Source: Typhlomys cinereus (lineage: Eukaryota; Chordata; Mammalia; Rodentia; Platacanthomyidae). From it: DNA of 64,000 nucleotides. Position numbers and translations under genes: made by a program. Numbering within the stretch: the stretch's first letter is position 1; each line of letters opens with the position of its first letter. Positions 45,410 to 56,282 of this stretch are shown here, piece by piece. The stretch is taken from positions 1,430,722 to 1,494,721 of the forward strand of contig JALPQD010000405.1 in NCBI GenBank assembly GCA_023101885.1. The letters run 5' to 3'. The notes under the pieces were generated by a model. The model did not search any database and was not told the DNA's origin. It saw only the letters and a program-made list of their open reading frames with translations.

Positions 45410-45772
45410 CAGAGAGGAGGGCAAGAAGGGGAGGGAAGGAAAAGGAAGGGGAGGGGAGGAGAAGGGAGGGGAGGGGAGGGGAAAAAAGGGGAGGGAAAAG
45501 AATGGAAGGAGATAGGAAGGAATTAAGTAGTTAGAGGAGGGGATAGACGAGGGAGAGGGGATAGGGGAGGAGAGGGAAGGGGCTTGGGGAGAGGAAAAGA
45601 GGGGTGGAAGGAGAAGGGGGAGGGGATGGAGAGGGGGGAAAGGGGAAGGGGAGGGGGAAGGGAAAGGGAGGGGAAGGGAAGAGGGAGAAAGAGGAGGAAA
45701 GGAGAGAGGGAGAGGGAAGGGGAGGGGAGGGGAGGAGAGGGATGGGGGGAGGGGAGGGGAATCAAGAGAACT
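45410..45772. repeat. Polypurine tract (GGGGA/GGA)n, about 360 bp
   Basis: Nearly every base on the plus strand is A or G, with irregular GGGGA, GGGA and GGAGA units. Many G-runs of four or more recur at close spacing. The 124-codon Pro/Ser/Leu frame on the minus strand is an artefact of it. Confidence 0.95.
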
Positions 45773-46065
45773 GACATTCATTATTCACCAAGTGCTTGTT
45801 CTGGGCAGCTGCCCTCCTGAGTGCCTTCTGTACACACTCTCTTACCCCGCGCACCGTGTACGTGCTGTTTTCTGTCTGTCGGGTTAAGCATTCCCAGCAA
45901 CAAGCCTATGGGAGGCTGACCAGGAGTCCCCTGTTTTCCCTGCAGTGGGGTTGTACCACTTAGAAACAGCGTCCCATAGAGACGGCTCATGTTGGGGGGG
46001 CGGAGAGTAACATGATTCATGCTAACACCTTGGCACTTTTGATCTCATCGTAAAAAAAAGACAAA
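45773..46065. other. Unassigned sequence
   Basis: Nothing recognisable. Confidence 0.3.
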
Positions 46066-46250
46066 TTCTATTTTTTTTTTTTTTTGATATATGGGTTCAT
46101 GTATCCCAGGTTAGCCTTGAGTTTACCATATAGCTGGATAACCCTGAACTTCTGTTTCAAGTGCTGGGGTTACAACCTGTATGCCTCCACGCCTGGTTTA
46201 CTCTGTGCAAGTCAAGCATTGCACAAGTGAGCCACATTCTCAGCCCCAGA
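46066..46250 (-). repeat. B1 plus ID SINE composite
   Basis: A T-tract start (the tail), B1-like reverse segment ('atcccaggttagccttgagt', 'caagtgctggggttacaacc') and ID-like end ('caagcattgcacaagtgagc'). Confidence 0.72.
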
Positions 46251-47821
46251 TAGACATGTTCTTTTGAGCCAGCAATTTCATATCTAGCAGTTTTTACTAA
46301 AGAACTAATCAGGTACATGCATGTAAAGATCAATGTGCAAGTAGGATCTAAGCATGGTTATTTAAATCATTTATTATATGCTCATTAGTTACAACATTAT
46401 ATAGATTTTTTGACACAAATGTCTATTAAGAGAAAGCCCTAAATTTATCACAGAGAAGATGGGGAGGGGACAGGTGTGAATGGCTATTCCTGACTTTTTA
46501 TGTGGTGCTGGGAATCCAAACTCAGGTTCTTCATCTCTCTGGCCTCTCTAGATTATTTTCTAAGAATGAAGAGTTGATTCTGAAGTGTGACCTACATCCT
46601 ACAGGTAATAAGAACTGAAGAAAAATGCTACTGAATAAAGTACCCCATTGCTCTGAACCCCAAGGGCCAAGCACTCAGATTGGCAATCTTGGACCTAAGA
46701 AAATGGTTGGGAGGAGGCAGAGAGGGAAGCACAGGTAAGTACTCAAAATGCTTGTAACATGGGAAAAATAAAATAAATAATTTAAAAATAAATAAATTTA
46801 GATAATAAAATAAAAAAAATAAGTCTTCGGATGTAGCAGTTTTGAGATCCCCAATGGGGAGAATTAAAACCTAAAGCTGCCCACTAGCTTGCCGTTTTCT
46901 CTGCTGCAGATGGGAGTTGGCAGTCTGTGTGACTTCCAGCTCAGAACCTGTAGGACTGGCTTAGGCTGAGCCATGTTCTTGGGGACACCCTCTGAGGGCA
47001 GGACTTGGGGGCATGCGAAAGGGGCTGGGTAAAGGCATAAATATTTTCCAAGCTCTATCTATTTCCTACCATGTACTCTACGCTGCTATTCATTTTTTTC
47101 CCCCAACAGTTGATGGCAAATTCACCTCATAAATCAATCTGTACAAGAGGTCAGAGGCCAACCACAGCCAATTAAAACCTCTTCGCCATAATTCATCCAA
47201 GATCTCGGTAAGGATTTTTCTCAAGTCCTCGGAGGCTCTTGTTTACTCTAATCAGATCAGTAGAGGAAGAACTAAATTGAGCTGAACCCACATTTTTCTC
47301 TTATCCCAAGGCACGGACTCTAGTGTTTTTATAAGAGAAGGAAGAGGAAAGGGGGGAAATGAAGGAAGAGAGGGACTTGGACCGTTTAACTGTGCTCCCA
47401 ATATTACCCCAGTCACAGCCTGAAACTTCTATCCTGACGGTAAAGAGCTGAATCCAACAAGTAACTTAGCTGTTCTTCAAGGTTGCCATGACAATAAGGT
47501 ACTGGAGGACTGAAGGGTTCCAGTCAGTTTATTGCTTGATAGAAGACTTCAGATTAGAGAAAGTTCGCTCAGCGCGAGAAAGTCCTGGAAATAAAAAGAG
47601 CACATAATGTAAGCATATACATATATAGTTGTCACATACACACATGTATATACACCTCTAGTACATGTGCCTCTCATACTCCCACTCGTGAACAAGACTC
47701 TGACTTAACCTTTCTCAGACAGCTCCTTGCAGCTACTTTCTTTTTTTAAACATAATGCTTTATTTTTCTGAATTACATGTGTTTTATATATAGATATGAC
47801 ATAACTCTATATGTCTGTGTC
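46251..47821. other. Largely unassigned, repeat-poor at 46820-47800
   Basis: A short reverse SINE-like fragment may lie at 46470-46550. An AAAT-rich patch lies at 46765-46825. From 46820 to 47800 I see no mobile element. Several ATTA/TAAT-containing blocks at 47100-47300 would suit a conserved non-coding element. Confidence 0.35.
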
Positions 47822-47922
47822 TATTTATGCCCTTTTTTTTGGTAGTGCCAGGGATGGGACCCATGCTAGAGCATGCTAGGCAAAGGGATCTACCACTAAG
47901 CTATGCTTCATCTGCTGTAGAC
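47822..47922 (-). repeat. ID-like SINE fragment
   Basis: 'gtgccagggatgggacccat' and 'atctaccactaagctatgct' are the reverse ID-like head. Confidence 0.6.
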
Positions 47923-48429
47923 TTGTATTGACTATGGACAAATTACTGAATTTGTGTTTTTTGTCTATGAGATGAGTAACAAAAATATTAGCAACTTAGA
48001 AACGTGATGATTATGTGCAATGTTTGCAGAGTCCTAGCATGCCCTCAGCCTCCTGGAGTACCAGACGGATGCTGCCAGCTGAGGCTCCCTGGTTATCAGC
48101 TCATTCAGATGGAAACGCCTCCCTCCAGCTCCAGGTCTCCGGCAGACTGTTGATTGATCACCTGGTGCCTGCAGTGACATCTATGGGAGGTCAGGGCTGA
48201 GAAACTGCAGGCTTCTACAGGGAGTTGCCTTTAGCTGCCCTCCACCTGGGAGAGTAGGGGGGTGGGACAGTGGAGCACAGTGGGCAGCTTCTGGCTAGTC
48301 TAGGGTTCTTCGTGCCCCCCCCCAATAATTTTACCTTCAAGATTTGATTCAAAGTCTGACTATTTCTGTCAAGTAGCCTGGGACACATAAGCAGGTCTTC
48401 CTGGTAGTTTGGTTTGATATTTTTAATTG
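47923..48429. other. Unassigned sequence
   Basis: Nothing recognisable. Confidence 0.3.
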
Positions 48430-48641
48430 TGTGCGTGCGTGTGTGTGTGTGTGTGTGTGTGTCCGCACGTGCATGTGAGAGATATGTGTGTGTTCATGTA
48501 TACATACATGTTCGTGTATGAGTACAGGCACAAGGCACATGTAGATATCAGAGGACACCCCTTACTTTGGGATCCTTGATTTGCATCTTGTTTTAGGCAG
48601 GCTCTCTTTGCTGTTGAGTGAAATGAGAGAGAGTAGCCGGC
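48430..48641 (-). repeat. B4-like SINE, part 1 of 2
   Basis: A TG run, 'gatatcagaggacacccctt' and 'aggcaggctctctttgctg' start a reverse B4 that resumes after the LTR at 49038. Confidence 0.6.
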
Positions 48642-49037
48642 TGTGTCAGTTAAATACAGGTGCCAACTGGACCCTTGAAGGCTGAACTTTCATGCAGATC
48701 TGTGAAGTATTGGTAGTTAAGGCAAAACCCTAAGCAAGTTTGTGGGAGAGTATCTAATTAATGTGGGAAGACCCCAGCATGTGACGCGTGGGACCATTCC
48801 TGGGGCAGGTGGATAAGATGGAGAGATCTAGTTTAGTAGTTTGGCATACTTTGGCACACAGTCAGACTGGCAAGTGAGAAAGTTTGCCCAATTCTCAGCA
48901 ATTCCCATGGCTGCAGTGCGGTCATTTCCCTTGGCTCCTGATTGGGTATGAATTCTCGTGCTCTACTGATGAAGTGTAACTGAGAATCATGAGCAATCAT
49001 AAGCCTTGTTCAGCAACGGAAAGATGAAACTAACACA
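48642..49037 (+). mobile_element. LTR-A-related solo LTR, older
   Basis: TG...CA ends ('tgtgtcagttaa' to 'aactaacaca') and parallel blocks to LTR-A ('caggtgccaactggaccctt', 'agactggcaagtgagaaag', 'gtgtaactgagaatcat'). The flanking 5-mers 'ccggc' and 'ctggt' agree only if two C-to-T changes are allowed. Confidence 0.7.
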
Positions 49038-49228
49038 CTGGTCCACAAGTACCTATGTGTGTGTTAGGTGATTTTTTTTTCATCTCAGCCTTCTGTTTCA
49101 CCATAGGAAGGCTGGGTTACAGATCCATGCTACCTTTATGTAGGTTTTGGAGATCGAAACTCTAAACTTTACACATAAACAGCAAGTGTTTTCCCCACCC
49201 AATCCTCTCTCCAACCCTTCATTTGTCC
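49038..49228 (-). repeat. B4-like SINE, part 2 of 2
   Basis: 'ccataggaaggctgggttac', 'tgtaggttttggagatcgaa' and 'caatcctctctccaaccc' complete the reverse B4 begun at 48430. Confidence 0.55.
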
Positions 49229-49916
49229 AGTTGGTTTTCATGATAAAGTGGATAGATGAACTATTCAAAGAAAAATTAAACTTTTCTCCACCTTTTTTTC
49301 CTGCTTCCCACTCTGCATATTCATCCTGAGGTAGCTGACAGTAACTTTCTGTGAATATTCTATAATTTGTAAAAACAGCCCTCCGTATCTGTACTGTTCT
49401 GTGGATCCGAGAATTCGACCAACTGTGGATGGGAAAAAAATTTCTTTTAAACTTCCAGAAAGTTTTAGAAAGCAAAATTGGAATGTACAATGTGCTAAGC
49501 TGAATCTACCCAAATGAAGCGATCTTAATAAGTGGACATTGTATCGTAAGTATAATGTAGTATATACAATGATAACTATAAAGTATTTTAAGCTATTCAA
49601 ATTCCCAGATAATGAAACGGAGCATGGGATGGGTTGCATGTGAAGCACCTCTTCCCTTAAGGTCTCTTACACATGGCCACCTTCTTGTGTCTGTAGGTCC
49701 CTGGTGCACTTGGTCATCAGAATTACAGCCCCACCTTTGTTAATCACATAACTGTCTTCTTTCTCCATAATACCAGAAGCAGCTTTTCTAAGACCAGCTC
49801 TGTCCTCCCTAAGACATTCTCTCTGTCCCCACTATTTCTTGAGATTTTTTTTAGATACGTTTAAAAGGAAGTTAAGAGTCCCTCCCCACCCCTTTATCCC
49901 TTCACCTGGCACCTTA
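49229..49916. other. Unassigned sequence
   Basis: Overlapping 130- and 127-codon minus frames (49098-49648) lack any recognisable domain. Not called. Confidence 0.3.
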
Positions 49917-50043
49917 CACTTCTGGCCCTGGTGGGCAGAGCCTGGGAAATGCCAAAGCAAAGCAAGAAGGAGGTAGAAGCAATCCAGGATGATTCTGGAA
50001 GTCATCTATGGTGCTCCACAGGGACACACAGTACCCTCTGACA

Positions 50044-50090
<47 letters not shown>

Positions 50091-50105
50091 GAATGGATAA
50101 ATAAA
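49917..50105 (+). repeat. Family X SINE, older subfamily, 5'-truncated
   Basis: It starts within the body ('cttctggccctggtgggcag') and runs through 'gcaaagcaagaaggaggtag' and 'aatccaggatgattctggaa' to (CA)n (50046-50089) and 'aataaatt'. The tRNA-like head is missing. Confidence 0.8.
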
Positions 50106-50131
50106 TTCTTCTGAAAATACATACAGTTTAC

Positions 50132-50276
50132 ATATTTATTTATTTATTTATTTTGAGAGCAAATACACGAATGCCATGGCATATGGGTTTTTCCAAATTA
50201 GTTCTCTCCTTCCACCAGGTGGAAATTGAACTCAAGCAGGCACCTTACCCGCTAGTTATCTCACTAGCTCCAACTG
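50132..50276 (-). repeat. B3-like SINE
   Basis: ATTT-rich tail, 'cgaatgccatggcatatggg', 'agttctctccttccaccagg' and 'ttatctcactagctcc', reverse B3. Confidence 0.75.
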
Positions 50277-50740
50277 TTCTCTCTGGCTGTGTCTCTGGCC
50301 TTTAAGACCCACTTAGAGGGAGACTCTGCCTGTGTTGAGGATCTCTGGCCTCTCTCTCATCCTCCGCCAGGAGCACAGCCGCTTGGCCACTCTTTTTATT
50401 GGTGGAGGAGCATAAATAGAGGCAGCTGAGTGAGTGAAGATAAGAGCAAAGAAGAAGTACGGAATCTTGGGAGAGAAAGGTGTGCAGAAGCCCCCAAATC
50501 TTGCTTCCCACTAACAAGGGTAGGAGGCTCCTTGCAGTGTGAAACACAGCAGCTCCTGGACTATTTATCACTTGCCCTCCATGTTTATTACTGTCTGAGA
50601 GCCAGAGAAAGTGGTTGTGTTTACAGTGGGTTAAAAAGAGTCAAGACACTTCACATGGGATTCACAAGACCCCGGGAGCCTGAGAAAGATTAGAATTCAT
50701 CTGGCATGGAGACCTTACTGGTCAGCATATGCACAGTTTC

Positions 50741-50792
<52 letters not shown>

Positions 50793-51529
50793 ACTGGTGG
50801 GAATTTATCAAAGACATAGGAGGCATCTTATTGTCTGTGCATCCTATCCCAGTCATTCGTTAACAGGAAATGAGATTTGTGACACAGTAGTTCAGCAAAT
50901 CAGTATGAAATGGAGTTATACGGACTCCATTTAGCACAACTCTATCAGCAGATAATCGTATTCAGAGTCTAGAAACTGGACTAGCCAGGGGTGAGGAAGA
51001 TGTTGTCTTTAATTTGCCAGTAGGTTGAGTAGCTTTACCAGTGGATTGAGTAGTGTAACCATCTGCTTTCCCAAATGTATGATTCCCTCTGTTTAAAAAA
51101 AATTTGGCCTTGAGCAAAGTAGGCCTTCTGATATATCTACTATGCTCTAGCAAATAAAAGGTACAGACTAGTGGGGCCCTGGAAGAAACTCAATGGATCA
51201 GACATACAAATAGGAGAGTGGGAGACAGACTGGTTGGGAACAATAAGGCTTACTGTGTATTGGATAGTAAAGGGTTAAAAAGTGACATAAATTAATTGTA
51301 TTCATGCGAAAAATTCCAAAACAATAAAATAAATACATAAATAAAAATTTTAAATTTCTTTATTGAAATTTTTTAACATGGTGGACAAATATTCTCCATT
51401 TTTCCTTTAGGACATTTATCTCATACCCCCTTGCAATGTAAATCAATGTAAAAAATATAAAATTATATATTTTCTATAATATATATTTTATTTTATATAA
51501 GACATGCAAATTGCTCTTACATCTATAAG
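50277..51529. other. Unassigned with a (TG)n microsatellite
   Basis: An uninterrupted TG run of about 50 bp lies at 50741-50791. Otherwise unassigned. Confidence 0.35.
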
Positions 51530-51895
51530 AAGATGCTCTACTTTACAAAATGATTGTAAACTAAAAGTACACTGAGAGATACCATCCTTATCTGTCACTG
51601 GCATGAACCCAAAAGCCCAACCACACTGGTAAGCTAAGCAGAGGGAACAAGCCTTCCCATTCACTGCGAGGTACGAGGCAAAAGAGTGCATCCCTTTGAG
51701 TGGAACTTGACTAGTACACTCCAAATTCATGTATGCATTTACCCTTTGACGCGACAATCTTAGTTCTAAGCATCAACTCTGAAACAGCTTCCACAAATAG
51801 CAAACAGTATTTGTGTGCATATGGTTATTCTTAGTGATATCAGTTAACAGCCGAAGACTAGAAGAACTCTACGTAGAGTGTACAATATTTTGTGT
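51530..51895 (+). mobile_element. Possible ancient LINE-1 fragment
   Basis: 'gtacactgagagataccatc' and 'catatggttattcttagtga ... gaagactagaag' follow the order of old L1 3' sequence. It is followed by an A22 tract at 51896-51917. Confidence 0.45.
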
Positions 51896-51917
51896 AAAAA
51901 AAAAAAAAAAAAAAAAA

Positions 51918-52351
51918 GAGGAAGGAATAGGGGCACCTGTTTCCAAACTGAATTACAGGAAGGATGAATGCAGGATGAAAATGTGTATTTTTGGAAGAGA
52001 ATCTGCAGATGGAAGCAAGTGTGGCCTCCTCCTAAGTACCCGATGATGTTATTTTAGCTTCGTAACTCAATCCATGCTTTTTTTTAATATTCTAAAAAAA
52101 ACACTATAAATGAAAAAACCAAGCTCTAAAACTGAAACAAAACAAACAAATGATCTAACCAAATACCACATTGATTTTATAACTACACAGAGAAAAGAAC
52201 TCTTCAACGTGTTTTCCAAGTAGAGCACAGAGTTCTGTATGTCTTTAATGTTAAATAGTACAAGAAAAAAACATAATGAAAAATAACTCTTACACAAATC
52301 TCAAGTCTGGGGGGTGGACAAAGAGAAGAAATAGAAAGCAAATGTGGCAGT
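51918..52351. other. Unassigned sequence
   Basis: Nothing recognisable. Confidence 0.3.
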
Positions 52352-52510
52352 TTTGGATGCCAGTGAGATGGCTCAGCAGGTAGGGGCCAGGATAAAAACC
52401 TAGCAGCCGTGAGTTCTATCTTTGGAGCCCACTTTGCGGTTACACTTCCAAAGGTTATCCTCTCTCTCTCTCTCTCTCCTTTCAAATAAGAAAATTTAGT
52501 TTTTAAAAAT
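52352..52510 (+). repeat. B3-like SINE with (CT)n
   Basis: 'tgccagtgagatggctcagc', 'gccgtgagttctatctttgg', then a CT run and an A-rich end. Confidence 0.65.
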
Positions 52511-52520
52511 AATTCTTTGA

Positions 52521-52805
52521 GGGGCTGGAGAGGTGGCTCAGGGGTTAAGCCTCTGCCTTGCAGGCGGAAGGTCCTGAGTTCAGATCCCAGATCCCATGTA
52601 TAGACGCCAGGCGGAAGCGGGGGCGGCCTGCGCTTCTGGTCCTGGTAGGGCGGAGCCTATGAATCCCGGGGCGGAGGAGGTGGAGGCATCCATGGTGGTT
52701 CCCGACTTCGTCTGTGGTTCTACACACGCGCACACATACATACACACACGCTCACACATGCATACATGCACAATTGAATAAATAATAATAAAAAAAATTA
52801 AAAAA
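52521..52805 (+). repeat. Family X SINE, young subfamily
   Basis: Full-length reference-quality copy. It has the A box 'tggctcaggggttaagc', the B-box region 'ggtcctgagttc', a CpG-rich body, 'gtggttctacac', CA-rich stretch and AATAAATAAT tail. Flanks 'ataattctttga' (52509-52520) and 'atagttctttga' (52806-52817) differ at one base. Confidence 0.92.
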
Positions 52806-52928
52806 ATAGTTCTTTGAAACTATTTTTATTATGTGTGTGAATGAATGAAATGAAAATGTTTGGTACACAGAAAAGAAATGTTTAGTATACAATATTTATT
52901 ATTTCCTAATAGTTAACTAAAATTTTTC

Positions 52929-53908
52929 TTTTTTTTAATTTGTTCCTCCATGCATTTATTTGCTATTAAAAATTAAAGAGACATAAAATTTCCCTTTATT
53001 CTGAATTTCTGAAAAACAAAACATTCTGCTTATTTGCTCAAAAGTGTTTGATAATTCGGTTTACAATGCTTCCAATCACTATTTCCTCTGACTTCAGGCT
53101 CCTAAAGCACATGGGAATATATGAGATTCAGCAGGTCAAATCAAGTCTAAGTGTATGCTGAAGTCATTCATAGACATTCCAACTGAAAGCATTTCTTATA
53201 TTTACCAGCAACAATTTCAGAAAAGAACCCCAAGACCAGAAAAATACAAGACAAGAAACCCATCACAGAGCTTATGAGTACACGCACAGGTTGTTTGGAC
53301 ACATTCTGCAGCCAGATTGCACTGTGGCTTTCTTGCCTGCTCTGTGATATCAGCAAGAAGGCTCAGACTCCAAGGATATTACTTATCATCACACCCTATT
53401 TTAGCATTCTCAGAAGGATCCCATCCAGAGCGTACGCAGTAAGTACAGGCACATTTAAATTGAACGCTTTTGCCTTCAGCCTGACTTTTGGCAAAATCAA
53501 TGTCGTATTGTTTTCTTCTTCGACAAGATTCCCGGACGAACTCTCTGTATTGTGCCTGCTGTTTTCTCTGCTCAGAATACACCGTGCAGATTCCCTTCCA
53601 TCAGGTGTCATCTCTGATTCCCCTCAAGACATTTCTGGTTTCCTTTGGCTTCAGGTTTATCTTTTGCTTGAGATCTTCTAGCTTTAGGATTTAGGGACAA
53701 GTTGCAAAAGCTCTTTGCTAACTTTTCTGGCTGTGTGCCGGTTGAATCTTCCGAGGGATTTTCCTCTTGGGGTAACTCTGGAGTCTCCTGGGTCATCGGT
53801 AGGGTGGGCATTTCTGATGGTTCCATCTTCACAGCCAGTAACCTCAGAAATTAACTTTGAAGCAGGCAGAAGGAATGACTTATCTCTGAGGGACCCAAGG
53901 CACCAGGT
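52929..53908 (-). pseudogene. Dppa3 pseudogene: Processed Dppa3 (PGC7/Stella) retropseudogene
   Basis: DPPA3 is a small germline and oocyte chromatin protein of about 150-160 residues that protects maternal DNA methylation. This intronless copy starts at ATG 53826-53824 and reads MEPSEM... with the 'NLSLNPKARRS' block, matching the family's N-terminal 'LTLNP' region. It hits a stop at 53610-53608. The middle block continues in a second frame (about 53599-53555, GRESARCILSREN) and the C terminus in a third (53582-53379). That last part keeps the CxCxxC motif (53453-53436) and WDPSENAKIG. So at least two frameshifts break it. AATAAA at 52960-52955 is followed after 14 bp by an A-rich tail. The 12-bp repeat 'ctaaaatttttc' flanks it (52917-52928, 53909-53920), proving LINE-1-type retroposition. 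About 80 bp of 5' UTR are present, so the copy is near full length. Confidence 0.93.
52955..52960 (-). promoter_or_regulatory. AATAAA polyadenylation signal of the Dppa3 retrocopy
   Basis: Minus-strand AATAAA, 14 bp upstream of the A-rich tail at 52940-52929, marking the inherited mRNA 3' end. Confidence 0.8.
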
Positions 53909-53939
53909 CTAAAATTTTTCATTTACTTAACATTGCTTT

Positions 53940-54022
53940 AGTATTAATGGGGAATTAAACTTGTGGCTTTGAACATTCTAGGCAAGCACTTTGCCTTGAA
54001 ACTACATCCTTAGCCTTGATTC
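53940..54022 (-). repeat. ID-like SINE fragment
   Basis: 'ttctaggcaagcactttgcc' and 'gaaactacatccttagcc' are the reverse ID-like head. Confidence 0.55.
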
Positions 54023-54059
54023 ATTTAACGTCTAAGAAAATTTTTAGCATTTGGTTTTT

Positions 54060-54500
54060 CTTTTTTGAAAATTCTTTGAAACTTTTGTACATAAATATAA
54101 TGAATTTATGTGTTCTAACCTATTACCACTCAATTCTATCCCCCTCCCCTCTTTCTCACTTTATACTTTCTCCTTTCTAACCAGTTTCTCTCCTATCTCG
54201 GGGTCTTTTTGCATGGGTTTCATCTGGGATGCCTGTACTGGTTATGCCTGAGCACTTGCTGGGGGCATGGGTGACTTTAGAGGGGGAAATCATTAATGAG
54301 CTCCCCTTTTCCTGTCTGGCATTAGCCTGAAACACTCTCTCAGGGAAGTGGTTCTTGAAATCTTCTCTTGTCCGTGAAATGTTGGTAGATCGACTACTAC
54401 GCAGGTCTTGTGTAAGTGGACATTGTTGTAGTGAGATCCTGGCATAGCAGCCCTGTTGTTTTTCAACTCCACAACTGTATATTTAAAAATATACGATTGT
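54060..54500 (-). mobile_element. LINE-1 3' UTR-like fragment
   Basis: 'cttttgtacataaatataat', a CCCTCCCC pyrimidine tract and 'agatcctggcatagcagccc' parallel the 3' UTR family of 25625, more diverged. Confidence 0.45.
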
Positions 54501-55964
54501 AGGCTTTTATTTAAAGTTTTCACTAAGGATTACATAAACCCTAAAGGAACCTCTGTAGCAATCCCGTCTGATTGTCATTTTCTTGGATATGCTGCGGTCT
54601 GCATGTGGCTTGTCTCATAAGGACTCATGGAAAGCTTTGTTCGCACCTGCCACCTTGTGCTGGCATATGGTGAAGATGTTTCAAGGAGCCTGGGTGCTGA
54701 GCTGCCATGTGCTGCCTTCCAGATCTTTCTGGGAACGATCTGATTGGTTCCTTTGGAAGTCACCTCTGTTTTTCCATCACCAAGGGGATTGCTTCCGCTC
54801 AATTCATCACCTCAGCACTTCATGTTTTGTTTTTGTTTTCTCAAAATACAGAAAAGTAATTAGAAGACTCGATGGGTAATAAGCTCTGGGTCAAATCGCC
54901 TTGTTTTAATTTGATGGTGCTTTTGACTTGTTCAAGCTCAAATAATTAATTTTAAAAAACTGCTAGTCTCTTGATAGGATTTTTTTAAAGAATGCGCATG
55001 CCAAGGAGATAGATGTTCTTCATGGCAAAATCTGAATGCCTGAGACGCACAGATTAGTTCACTGATCTGCTTTGAATATTCAGCGACTGCTAAGCCAGAC
55101 AGAAGAAGTGATCGCTCAGCCCCCCTCCAGCAGACGACCAAACATACACTAGACTGACGGGAAAGAATGGCCAATGGGTGGGTGTGTATGAAGTTGGACT
55201 GGTCTTCATTGGCACAGGTACAAGCCCCACTGCTTAAATCAGACCCTAAGAAGATGGACCGTGGTGTCGGATTCCCCAAGTGCTTTCCTCACAGTCCTCT
55301 AAAGCATGAGAGTGCTGAGGTGGGACCTGGAAATGAAGACTTCAGACAGGGGAACTGCGAACTTTGGTAAAGAAAATGTTCCCTACCATGGAACACAGTT
55401 TTGCCAAATCCTGAATGAGATTAATGAGCGTAAAATTGAGGAAAAGAACAGGAGTCTAGTTTTCTATGGGGGAGGGGGGAGAAAAGGAGGAAAAGATGGT
55501 CCTTAATTGCACGGTAACTATATAACCCACCTGGAGTGCCCCCACAGCTCTGCCCTTCTTGCCAAGAGCACACTTCATCCACAGCGTTGAGGAAAGAAGC
55601 TGATCTCCCCACATGAAATCCCTGCAAACTTCCAGGCCATCCTCTGTGAATGTTTGTTCTTCCTCTGGGCAGGGCGATTTCCGAAGTGGTTAAACTGGCC
55701 AAGGATCTGAGCAAGCTTAAGAAAGACAGCCGGGTCTGCCCTTGAGACCGGCACACAGCAGCCCACGCAGCAGTAGTCCTGGCTCAGGGCCCTAGGAAGT
55801 GACCTCGAAAAGGAATGTGCTTCCAGAACACAGGTCTCATGTCCACCCCGATGTCTCAGTCCTTAAGGTTAGGCAGGTATGGGAAGAGCCTCTGAGAATC
55901 AGGATTTTTGCCAGTACAGTTTTTGAGATGACCAAACATATACTAGACTTACAGGAAAGAATGG
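54501..55964. other. Repeat-poor unassigned stretch with a distant direct repeat
   Basis: No mobile element is recognised over about 1.4 kb. A roughly 51-bp direct repeat (55136-55187 and 55930-55981) begins in it; the second copy runs on into the B4 at 55965. The 113-codon minus frame (54938-55279) is not family-like. Confidence 0.4.
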
Positions 55965-56282
55965 CCAATGTGTGGGTGTGCATATGTGTGCACGTGAAGC
56001 CAGATATTGATATCAGATGTCTTCCTCAGCAACTCTCCACCCAATTTTCTTGACACAAGTTCTCTCATGAAACCTGAAGCTCACCAATTCTGCTAGACGG
56101 CTGGTCAGCAAGACCCAGGGGTCCTTCTGTCACTGCTGTTAGGTTATAGAGTTTACCCCTGACCTGGCTTTTTATTTATCTGTTTCTTTTTTTATTTATT
56201 TTTAACTTGGGTGTTGGCTATTAAACTCAGATCTTTGATTGTTTGGTCAGAACTTTACTAACTTTATCTTTCCAACTTAAAC
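55965..56282 (-). repeat. B4-like SINE
   Basis: TG-rich start, 'agatgtcttcctcagcaact', 'ctggtcagcaagacccaggg' and an eroded tRNA-like end, reverse B4 order. Confidence 0.6.

Noticed and set aside
45407..45781. A 124-codon Pro/Ser/Leu-rich frame
   Set aside because: It is the translation of the polypurine tract's complementary strand.
53168..53356. A 62-codon minus frame with a hydrophobic segment downstream of the Dppa3 C terminus
   Set aside because: It falls in the retrocopy's 3' UTR, after the terminal stop, and has no counterpart in DPPA3.
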